Below the pieces are notes generated by a model. It was not told where the DNA came from and searched no databases. It saw only the letters and a list, made by a program, of their open reading frames with translations. 53,020 nucleotides of DNA from a virus, in the IMG/VR virus record IMGVR_UViG_3300043419_000168, positions 1-53,020 of that record; one strand, 5' to 3'. Within the stretch, counting starts at the first letter, position 1. Each line of letters opens with the position of its first letter. Positions 24,818-31,089 of the stretch are shown in pieces. Made by a program: the position numbers and the translations under genes.

Positions 24818-25840
24818 ATGTATAAGTTAATTAAAACAAAAATTACTGGCTTTGACGATATTGAAGATAGCCCTATTGGTGTTAACTCTAATTATAGAGC
24901 TACTATGGGATATGATTCTACAAACGAAACCATTAATGTTAAAGTAGAAAAAATTATTCGCCCTGAGTTAACTAGAGACGAAGAAGTTGAATTTTCTTAT
25001 CAGATTGTTGATGAAAAGTCTTTCACTAAAGCAGACTTTGTTCAAACTAAAGAAAATATGGCATGGCAGGTAGACTTTGATGTTCAGAGTGAGAAAATTG
25101 TAGCTCCTTTAGACGTTTATGCGTACACATCAACTATCGCTACTGGTTCATTATTCCATCGTGTAATGTGGAGAAAAATTAAAGAGCGTTATTCTAGCGA
25201 TACTTTACTTCCACTATTCACTGTAGATTCTTTCTATAAACAAGCTGAAGGGTTTTCCCTTTCAACGCTACAGTTCCACGTGGCTGATAATCCAGGACAA
25301 ATTTCTGACACTGTTATTACAAATTCTGACGTAGAAGAAATGACACAAGCAGAAAAGATTTCTTATTTGTTTGATAATATCAATACTGCAGTTTTTTATG
25401 AAGTGTTTGATGCAGATGATAATTTGTTATCAACCATTGTACCAGTCCCATGTCCTTACCCACAAGTTGCTGTAGCTGCTCGTGAAGGTGATGCAGTAAG
25501 ATCTAGAGGTGGTAATCAGTATAGAACTACATTACCTAAGGCTAGCTCATATAAAGTTGTAGTGTTTTTCCTTAGACTTAATCACAACACAACAATTCCA
25601 TGTCAGTTTGATGTTTCATGTGTTAATGGAGTTGCTTCTAAATCACGTGTTATTTCTGGACTAAAACCAGGTGAACCTACTTCTTATAGAGGAGTTAACC
25701 CAAGAGGAGAATTTACTAGATTTTCTGGAAGCGAAGTCATTAAAGTTAATGTGGACTTAGAATCTGGAGATTTCTTTAAATTGAAATTATCTTGTGGAGA
25801 TTTCTACTCATATTCAGAACTTTGGGCTGATATAGAATAA
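24818..25840 (+). CDS. Unknown 340-residue protein of the radical SAM island
   Basis: I do not recognise this protein. It is acidic overall and predicted β-rich, with a helical stretch near residues 120-160 (RVMWRKIKERYSSDTLLPLF). The C-terminal 130 residues contain VPVPCPYPQVAVAAREGD, a Gly/Arg loop (AVRSRGGNQYR), PCQFDVSC and KLSCGDFYSYSELW, so several Cys lie near the end. There is no signal peptide, membrane segment or nucleotide-binding motif. It begins 12 nt after the Cys-rich gene with an AAGGA site and is followed by a terminator/late-promoter junction, so the fibre, the Cys-rich gene and this gene form one unit. It may be a virion protein holding the Cys-rich subunit, or an assembly factor. 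Confidence 0.6.
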   Translation: MYKLIKTKITGFDDIEDSPIGVNSNYRATMGYDSTNETINVKVEKIIRPELTRDEEVEFSYQIVDEKSFTKADFVQTKENMAWQVDFDVQSEKIVAPLDVYAYTSTIATGSLFHRVMWRKIKERYSSDTLLPLFTVDSFYKQAEGFSLSTLQFHVADNPGQISDTVITNSDVEEMTQAEKISYLFDNINTAVFYEVFDADDNLLSTIVPVPCPYPQVAVAAREGDAVRSRGGNQYRTTLPKASSYKVVVFFLRLNHNTTIPCQFDVSCVNGVASKSRVISGLKPGEPTSYRGVNPRGEFTRFSGSEVIKVNVDLESGDFFKLKLSCGDFYSYSELWADIE

Positions 25841-25855
25841 TACTATTTACAGAGA

Positions 25856-25862
25856 CTAAATA
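25856..25862 (+). promoter_or_regulatory. Late promoter -10 element of the radical SAM operon
   Basis: CTAAATA overlaps the first bases of a terminator stem. Transcription would begin near 25868, in the hairpin loop, about 40 nt before the radical SAM start at 25908. The new transcript would lack the left arm and escape termination. Confidence 0.6.
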
Positions 25863-25886
25863 CCCTGTATAGAACAGGGTATTTTT
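25859..25886 (+). terminator. Intrinsic terminator before the radical SAM operon
   Basis: A 9-bp perfect stem, AATACCCTG (25859-25867) with CAGGGTATT (25875-25883), a 7-nt loop, and a T-run to 25886. It ends transcription coming from the fibre/Cys-rich unit. Confidence 0.85.
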
Positions 25887-25907
25887 CATTTATTATAAAG
25901 GAATAAC

Positions 25908-27377
25908 ATGGCTGCATATAAAATGATCTTACAGGGATCAAATGACGTGAAACAGGTTTTAGTATATGACCCGATGACATCAAAAATGTATTGGGAAGAA
26001 ACTGGCGAAAGACCATCGCTAAACTATATCGCTAATGGTTTGGAGTATCAAATTGATGCTAAAGTCTGGACTCCTGCAAATGTAACTAATCCACATAATC
26101 CAGATCTTCACGGAAAAAAATCAAGAAAACCTACAACTCTTAAGATAACTATGGGTCTTAAGTGTAATTATGCATGTTCATATTGTAACCAAGCTCATCA
26201 ACCACATGACCCAGTTGGTGGTCCAGAAGATGCTGAAGAATTGATTGCTAAGATGAAATCTAATTTCTCATTTGGCACTTATGATAAATTTAGACTAGAA
26301 TTTTGGGGTGGTGAACCTTTAGTTTATTGGAAAACATTAAAACCTCTAGCTGAAAAGGTTAGAAAAGTTTATCCCAACGCACAATTTATGATGGTCACTA
26401 ATGGATCTTTATTAGATCGCGATAAAGTCGACTGGTTCAACCGTATGGGATTTTCAATCGGTATGTCTCATGATGGACCTTTACATGCACAAAATCGTGG
26501 ACCTGATCCACTAGATGAGCCTAAGGCTAAAGATGCTGTTGTTTATGCTCTTAAAACTATGGGTCAGACTAGATTTACCTTTAACTGCGTATTGACAAGA
26601 GAAAACGTGTCAATCTCTGCAGTTCGTGATTTCATTTTAGACAAATTAAATCGTAAAGATTTTGGGTATGAATATACTGAAGTTTCTCAGATGGAACTTC
26701 AAGTGACGACAGAAGAACTGATGTTACCTTATGACGACTCTGGTATGGCACATTCTTTGCATACTACTGATGAAAAGAAAGAAATTTTACATTCTCTATT
26801 CTGGGAAACTATTCAATCTAAGAATCAGTTTAGTTGGACGATTAATCAAAAGATTCAATCTTTCTTTGAGTCTTTAGTGTATCAAAGACCTGCTGAAGTT
26901 ATTGGTCAAAAATGTGGTATGGATAAAGAAGATAATCTTGCCATCGATATGAAGGGTAATGTAACTACATGTCAGAACACTTCTTCTTTAACTAAACACA
27001 ATCTTGGTAATATCGAAGATATGGATAATGTCCGATTGACGAATTCATATCACTGGTCAACTAGAGCGGAATGTCCGTCATGCCCAGTTGTTCAATTGTG
27101 TCAGGGTGCGTGTTTGTTCTTAGAGGATCAGTATTGGACTCAGGCATGTGAAAACTTATTCTATTATAACTTGGGTATGTTAGCTAGTTCTCTTTTCATC
27201 CTTACAGATGGTTTAATTTTAACCGAAATTCATGGCGATAAAATTAGATTCGAAGGAGTTACTTCTATTCCAGTAATTGATATTGACTTCGTCAAGTCTA
27301 ATGGAAAGCAGAAATCTTGGAAAGTTAAAAAACCAATTAACATTCCTATCGTTACAGTACCAGCAGTACCACAATAA
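25908..27377 (+). CDS. Radical SAM/SPASM peptide-modifying enzyme
   Basis: A 489-residue enzyme. The radical SAM cluster motif Cys86-x3-Cys90-x2-Cys93 is in MGLKCNYACSYC, followed by GGEP at 134-137. The C-terminal SPASM domain has all seven cysteines in canonical spacing: Cys336-x13-Gly-x4-Cys355, then Cys389-x2-Cys392-x5-Cys398-x3-Cys402, and Cys414; it would hold two auxiliary 4Fe-4S clusters. Such enzymes mature peptides (thioether or C-C crosslinks) or sulfatases. No sulfatase gene is visible, so a peptide or protein substrate is likelier. Residues 1-80 precede the barrel and could bind substrate; no clear RRE fold is recognisable. AAGGA at 25897 precedes the ATG. The gene leads an operon with a 105-residue protein and a DctP-like protein. 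The substrate is inferred to be the Cys-rich protein at 24437. Confidence 0.9.
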   Translation: MAAYKMILQGSNDVKQVLVYDPMTSKMYWEETGERPSLNYIANGLEYQIDAKVWTPANVTNPHNPDLHGKKSRKPTTLKITMGLKCNYACSYCNQAHQPHDPVGGPEDAEELIAKMKSNFSFGTYDKFRLEFWGGEPLVYWKTLKPLAEKVRKVYPNAQFMMVTNGSLLDRDKVDWFNRMGFSIGMSHDGPLHAQNRGPDPLDEPKAKDAVVYALKTMGQTRFTFNCVLTRENVSISAVRDFILDKLNRKDFGYEYTEVSQMELQVTTEELMLPYDDSGMAHSLHTTDEKKEILHSLFWETIQSKNQFSWTINQKIQSFFESLVYQRPAEVIGQKCGMDKEDNLAIDMKGNVTTCQNTSSLTKHNLGNIEDMDNVRLTNSYHWSTRAECPSCPVVQLCQGACLFLEDQYWTQACENLFYYNLGMLASSLFILTDGLILTEIHGDKIRFEGVTSIPVIDIDFVKSNGKQKSWKVKKPINIPIVTVPAVPQ

Positions 27378-27378
27378 T

Positions 27379-27696
27379 ATGGCATTTCTTGATTGTTATA
27401 TTTGGGAAGTTAATAAGTTTCCCAGGTATGGTAAAAACCTTGATAGAAACACGATCTCTAACATATTTTATGTTAAATCTGACGAGAACGGATTTCAAAA
27501 TAATAATGTTAACATACAGATCCCCGATTTTTTAATTCAGGGAACTGAGGCTGAAAAACTCTTTGTGTATAAATATAAAGAGAAAATAATTAAACATTGT
27601 CTTCCAATAATCGTTTCTGTGAGTAATAGTTATGGTGAACTTGAATGGAAGCTAGACCTACGTGTTGCAGAACACGTTAAATATCTAAGAAACTAG
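27379..27696 (+). CDS. Small unknown protein coupled to the radical SAM gene
   Basis: A 105-residue protein starting MAFLDCYIWEVNKFPRYGKN, one nucleotide after the radical SAM stop. It is of mixed charge, with a β-rich N-terminal half and a helix (GTEAEKLFVYKYKEKIIKH) in the middle. I know no family for it. The ATG at 27379 is preferred to an in-frame ATG at 27277 that lies inside the radical SAM gene. Tight coupling suggests a partner, for example a substrate-recognition subunit like the discrete RRE proteins of RiPP systems; that is a guess from size and place. Confidence 0.6.
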   Translation: MAFLDCYIWEVNKFPRYGKNLDRNTISNIFYVKSDENGFQNNNVNIQIPDFLIQGTEAEKLFVYKYKEKIIKHCLPIIVSVSNSYGELEWKLDLRVAEHVKYLRN

Positions 27697-27706
27697 GAGA
27701 TTAAAA

Positions 27707-28654
27707 ATGCAACAAAAACACGTAAAATGGGTTATTGCCCATGAGCCGATTGGTTTGTTCTTAAAGGTAGCTGACGCATTCGCTAAAGAAGTGAACGAAC
27801 AAACTGGTGGAAAATTCAATATTGAAGTTCTATCATTATCTGACTATGCAGAAAAGTATAACGATGGTAAGAAAATTACTAAAGACGACTTGATGGCATT
27901 GGTTGATACTGGTGCAATCGAAATGAGTCACATCTATACAACATGGCTAGCTGACTATAACAAAGATCTACATGCTCTAGATCTACCATTCTTGTTCCGT
28001 GATCACGATCATGCTGACGCAGTTCTAGAAGGCGAAATCGGTACTGAATTGTTGGCTGGTGTTTCTAAACAGTCAAATATCAAGGCTATGTCTTTCACTT
28101 ATTCTGGTGGTTATCGCGTAGTTCCAGCTAACTTCCGTGCTGATACTGTAGAAGCATGGAAAGGTAAAGCTGTTCGTACCTCACGTTCACCAGTTGCTGT
28201 TGAAACATTCAAGCTACTTGGCGCAGAACCAAAAGAGCACATCGCTCTAGAAGAAATGAACGCAGCTGCTAAAGCTGGTCAGATCGAAGCTGGTGAATCT
28301 ACTTATGTTCGTGTATTCCCACTACAACAGAATGAAGCATTTGCTGTAGTTAATGATACTGCACATAGCTTGTTCTTAACTTCTATTATCGTTAACCAAG
28401 ATTTCTTCAAGCAGTTTGATCAAGAAACTCAAGAAATTATGGCTACTGCTGCATTCAATGCTGCTCGTAAAGAGCGTCGTGAATCAGTTGCTGATATTCC
28501 AAACATCCTAGCTGAATGTGCAGCTAAAGGTGTTGAAGTTGTTAAGATGTCTGCTACTGAAGAGCAGAAGTTTAAGGAAGTTACTTCTTCTGTGTATGAG
28601 AAGTTCGCTGACTACTTCACTCCAGGATTGGTTCAGAAGATTCAATTACATTAA
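27707..28654 (+). CDS. TRAP-type (DctP-like) solute-binding protein without signal peptide
   Basis: A 315-residue protein with the DctP family pattern: FLKVADAFAKEVNEQTGGKF at the N-terminus, HALDLPFLFRDHDHADAVLE, GELL-type lobe, WKGKAVRTSRSPVAVETFKL and the FAVVNDTAHSLFLTSIIVN hinge strand. Bacterial DctP proteins are secreted and feed C4-dicarboxylates or other acids to a TRAP permease. Here the mature fold begins at once (MQQKHVKWVIAHEP) with no signal peptide, and no permease genes are present. It would therefore stay in the cytoplasm or enter the virion. The start has a good AGGAG site. It ends the radical SAM operon, before a strong terminator. A bacterial gene captured and re-used is the likely origin. 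Confidence 0.85.
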   Translation: MQQKHVKWVIAHEPIGLFLKVADAFAKEVNEQTGGKFNIEVLSLSDYAEKYNDGKKITKDDLMALVDTGAIEMSHIYTTWLADYNKDLHALDLPFLFRDHDHADAVLEGEIGTELLAGVSKQSNIKAMSFTYSGGYRVVPANFRADTVEAWKGKAVRTSRSPVAVETFKLLGAEPKEHIALEEMNAAAKAGQIEAGESTYVRVFPLQQNEAFAVVNDTAHSLFLTSIIVNQDFFKQFDQETQEIMATAAFNAARKERRESVADIPNILAECAAKGVEVVKMSATEEQKFKEVTSSVYEKFADYFTPGLVQKIQLH

Positions 28655-28664
28655 TTTGTGAGCG

Positions 28665-28671
28665 ATAAATA
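28665..28671 (+). promoter_or_regulatory. Late promoter -10 element of the PP-loop gene
   Basis: ATAAATA stands one base before the stem of a strong terminator. Expected initiation near 28677 falls inside the left arm, so transcripts of the next gene start within the hairpin and do not form it. Confidence 0.6.
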
Positions 28672-28672
28672 T

Positions 28673-28698
28673 TGGGGAGCTTCGGCTCCCCATTTTTT
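28673..28698 (+). terminator. Intrinsic terminator after the DctP-like gene
   Basis: An 8-bp stem, TGGGGAGC (28673-28680) and GCTCCCCA (28685-28692), closed by a stable TTCG tetraloop and followed by six T. Confidence 0.9.
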
Positions 28699-28712
28699 CA
28701 TTTGAGGATATT

Positions 28713-29789
28713 ATGAGTAACATATTATTTTACAATGTAGGTTTCACCAAACAAGTGATTGACAAGAACCCAGAATCAATCTCTGAGTTTCTTAATCCAG
28801 ATTATAAACAACTATTTGATTTTTATGATAAACATAAAATGAATATGAATGTTGTCTATGATAGAACTGGAAACACACCTCATTATTTAAAAATTAAACC
28901 AGATCTACTGAAAATTCCTACAGTAGACTCTACATTCAATAAATCGTTTAGACAATGTGTAGAAGAAAGAACTAAACATCTTCTTTCGCTGGGTAAAAGA
29001 ATTAATGTCGTTTGGAGTGGTGGTATTGATAGCACTCTTGTATTGTTTGCATTTTTACATTACTGCAACGACCCATCACAAATAACAGTGTATGGAACTT
29101 ATAGTTCTGTACTAGAATCTGGAAGTTTGTTTGATAAAGTAATATTACCTTCTGGTGTTCACCATAAAATAAAGGTATCATCAAGAAGAGATTTTGATGA
29201 CTGTCCAGAAGATGAAATATTCGTAACTGGGTTTTTCGGTAATCAGTTGTTCGGTCCGACTGATAATTTTACTACAAATAAAACAGTAAAAACTGACATA
29301 TCATTTTTCCATCATCAGTTTAATGGAACAGATCCACTTGATGATTACACCAAGTACATAGATCCAGAGCTACATGAGTTTTTGACGCCATGTATTAAAG
29401 CAAGTCCGAAGCCAATAGAAACTTTGAGGGATCTAAGATGGTGGTTTATTTTTAATTTGGATTGGTATACTGCAGAATTTGCAACAAGAATTAACACTAA
29501 GCAACAAGACAACCAATATCACTTCTTTAATACTGACGATTTTCAGCGTTATGTTATAACAACTAAAGAACCATTCACGAAAGAAGTTGGTAATCCATTA
29601 ACCCATCGTTGGGTTATGCGCGAGTTAATTGAAGAGTGGAGTGGAGATAGCCATTATGCTTGGAACAAACCAAAAGGGGTTTCCAATCTAGGAAACCCCA
29701 ACCCTACATGGTTATTTTTATTAGACGACTATTCAGTCTATTATTTAAGAAACAACAGTCTTTTTAGTAGTTCGCGAAACTTACCATAA
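28713..29789 (+). CDS. Asparagine-synthetase-like PP-loop ATPase
   Basis: A 358-residue protein with the ATP-pyrophosphatase motif Ser102-Gly-Gly-Ile-Asp-Ser107 in NVVWSGGIDSTLVLFAFLH, and a VTGFFGNQLFG segment corresponding to the second ATP-site loop of AsnB. The N-terminal 90 residues do not start with the catalytic Cys2 of a glutaminase domain, so it cannot use glutamine in the AsnB way. Such proteins adenylate a carboxylate: free Asp in asparagine synthesis, or a peptide side chain or C-terminus in lasso-peptide cyclases and amidating enzymes. It has its own late promoter at 28665. Its 3' end overlaps the convergent minus-strand gene by 26 bp and carries that gene's terminator. Confidence 0.7.
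   Translation: MSNILFYNVGFTKQVIDKNPESISEFLNPDYKQLFDFYDKHKMNMNVVYDRTGNTPHYLKIKPDLLKIPTVDSTFNKSFRQCVEERTKHLLSLGKRINVVWSGGIDSTLVLFAFLHYCNDPSQITVYGTYSSVLESGSLFDKVILPSGVHHKIKVSSRRDFDDCPEDEIFVTGFFGNQLFGPTDNFTTNKTVKTDISFFHHQFNGTDPLDDYTKYIDPELHEFLTPCIKASPKPIETLRDLRWWFIFNLDWYTAEFATRINTKQQDNQYHFFNTDDFQRYVITTKEPFTKEVGNPLTHRWVMRELIEEWSGDSHYAWNKPKGVSNLGNPNPTWLFLLDDYSVYYLRNNSLFSSSRNLP
29672..29699 (-). terminator. Minus-strand terminator inside the PP-loop gene
   Basis: A perfect 9-bp stem, GGGGTTTCC (29676-29684) and GGAAACCCC (29691-29699), with a 6-nt loop. Read on the minus strand it is followed by TTTT (29675-29672), about 65 nt beyond the stop of the minus-strand gene at 29764. On the plus strand there is no T-run. 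Confidence 0.6.
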
Positions 29790-30402
29790 CATTGATAGTT
29801 ACGTAAGTTTGATCGTCTAAGTTAGTTTCTGTATATCTTTGGACATATCCAGGAGTTACAAAAATCTCTCCGATATTTCCTTTAATACCGTAACCAGTTC
29901 CAATAAGGTTTTGGCTTACGATATTTTTATCAACTGTTTGAACACCACCACGAGTGTCAGCGAAGTATGTCACTGGACTATTTTGACTAGCATTAACAAC
30001 AAATGTGAACACTAATGGAGTGAACTCATAACAGTGTAATGGGATATGCTCGAACTTTTGTTGGAACAATGTATTTGCACCAATAATCATTGGAGGTCTT
30101 TGGTTTTCTCCAGAAAATAGTGGAAGATTATCACAAATTTCATAAATCACTTCCTTTAGTCTATTTACAGCTGGATGGTCTAGTTTCATAACATCAACAT
30201 ACGCATTTGCTTCTGTAGCGTTAGATGAATCTGACAAATCCATTAATGTTTGCGCAATTTTGTTCCAATCAGAGAATGTATAGCTTCTGAATAATGTTGG
30301 AAACATTACTTTTTCATGAGTTTGCGTAACTGGGGTGTAATCAAAAGCAGGAAGTTCAGATTCTTGAACAATTCCGTTTTGTGGTGCTTGGATGTTTTCC
30401 AT
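29764..30402 (-). CDS. Possible oxygenase-fold (DSBH) protein with degenerate metal site
   Basis: A 212-residue protein, the only minus-strand gene after position 3231. The C-terminal half looks like a 2-oxoglutarate/Fe(II) dioxygenase barrel of the kind common in T4-like marine phages: a PLHCYEFTPLVFTFVVNAS strand pair, VTYFADTRGG, and GEIFVTPGYVQRY followed by a late strand (YVTINVMVSF). In active members the distal GxLxxFPxxxxH region carries the second His; here that place reads GYVQRY, so the metal triad may be incomplete. The gene has two late-type promoter elements upstream and a terminator within the neighbouring gene. If active it could hydroxylate a protein; if not it may be a binding protein. 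Family assignment is tentative. Confidence 0.45.
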   Translation of the reverse strand: MENIQAPQNGIVQESELPAFDYTPVTQTHEKVMFPTLFRSYTFSDWNKIAQTLMDLSDSSNATEANAYVDVMKLDHPAVNRLKEVIYEICDNLPLFSGENQRPPMIIGANTLFQQKFEHIPLHCYEFTPLVFTFVVNASQNSPVTYFADTRGGVQTVDKNIVSQNLIGTGYGIKGNIGEIFVTPGYVQRYTETNLDDQTYVTINVMVSFANY

Positions 30403-30444
30403 AGTATCTCCATAAGTTAAAAAGTATCGCTTTCGCTTGTATAT

Positions 30445-30452
30445 TATTTATA
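30445..30452 (-). promoter_or_regulatory. Perfect late promoter TATAAATA on the minus strand
   Basis: On the minus strand this is exactly TATAAATA, the T4 late consensus. Expected start is near 30439, giving a leader of about 37 nt before the ATG at 30402. It is the only perfect match I found in a gap of the window. Confidence 0.7.
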
Positions 30453-30458
30453 CAACAA

Positions 30459-30465
30459 TATTTAG
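30459..30465 (-). promoter_or_regulatory. Second minus-strand late promoter element
   Basis: The minus strand reads CTAAATA, 7 bp upstream of the perfect TATAAATA. It could be a second start for the same gene. Confidence 0.4.
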
Positions 30466-30479
30466 CGTTCCAAAATAAG

Positions 30480-30486
30480 ATAAATA
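30480..30486 (+). promoter_or_regulatory. Late promoter -10 element for the 30510 operon
   Basis: ATAAATA on the plus strand, with expected start near 30492, about 18 nt before the GTG start at 30510. It diverges from the two minus-strand elements in the same 107-bp gap. Confidence 0.6.
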
Positions 30487-30509
30487 AGTATGTATATTGG
30501 GAGAAATAA

Positions 30510-30845
30510 GTGGCTACAGTAACAAATCTTTATGTCGATCAGGGTTCTTTTTACAGAACATATGTAACAGTCGCGAATACCGACGGAACACCTATGGACT
30601 TAACTGGATATACAGCAGCTTCTCAAATGAGAAAGTCGTATCAATCAACAGTTGCATACAACTTCACTACTTCTATAAGTAATCCGACTCAGGGTAGAGT
30701 TCGAGTTGAACTATCTTCTGAGCAATCTAGGGCAATCCCAGCAGGTAAGTATCTATACGACCTAGAAGTAACATCTCCTTCTGGAGAAAGAACTAGAGTC
30801 GTAGAAGGTATTGTTTTGATTAACCCAGAAATAACTAAGATTTAA
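30510..30845 (+). CDS. β-sandwich baseplate/fibre structural protein (BppU N-terminal-like)
   Basis: A 111-residue protein with a GTG start preceded by GGGAG. The pattern NLYVDQGSFYRTYVTVANTD, MDLTGYTAASQMRKS, GRVRVELSSEQSRAIPAGKY and LYDLEVTSPSGERTRVVEG is characteristic of small β-sandwich domains in many phage baseplates and fibre adaptors (BppU-type). It heads a run of fibre genes and likely attaches or spaces a fibre. It ends 1 nt before the next start. Confidence 0.65.
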   Translation: MATVTNLYVDQGSFYRTYVTVANTDGTPMDLTGYTAASQMRKSYQSTVAYNFTTSISNPTQGRVRVELSSEQSRAIPAGKYLYDLEVTSPSGERTRVVEGIVLINPEITKI

Positions 30846-30846
30846 T

Positions 30847-31077
30847 ATGGCAGATATCATAGCAACTGTATCAGACCCATATGGTAATACTACTGAGAGT
30901 GGAGCTACTGTAACAGCTAGCCCAACATCAGTTGCACCAAACACAATAGAAAACATGTTGGATGTTGATTTACAGCAACTATCCAACGGATCGATTTTAA
31001 TTTACAAGAATAACACTGCCAAATGGACTGCGTCTGTAAACTTAGACGCCCAGAACATGGAAGGCGGAGAATTTTAA
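30847..31077 (+). CDS. Small fibre-associated protein
   Basis: A 76-residue protein with MLDVDLQQLSNGSILIYKNN and TAKWTASVNLDAQNMEGGEF. The NGSxLIYNxxTxKW motif is frequent in phage fibre proteins and resembles a short piece of a fibre shaft or adaptor. It sits between a β-sandwich protein and a long fibre with a good GGAG between them. No individual function is known to me. Confidence 0.6.
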   Translation: MADIIATVSDPYGNTTESGATVTASPTSVAPNTIENMLDVDLQQLSNGSILIYKNNTAKWTASVNLDAQNMEGGEF

Positions 31078-31089
31078 CGGAGACACAAG

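Noticed and set aside
27277-27378. Upstream start extending the 105-residue protein by 34 residues
   Set aside because: The extension overlaps the radical SAM coding sequence in another frame, and the ATG at 27379 directly follows the stop of that gene, as in other coupled pairs here.
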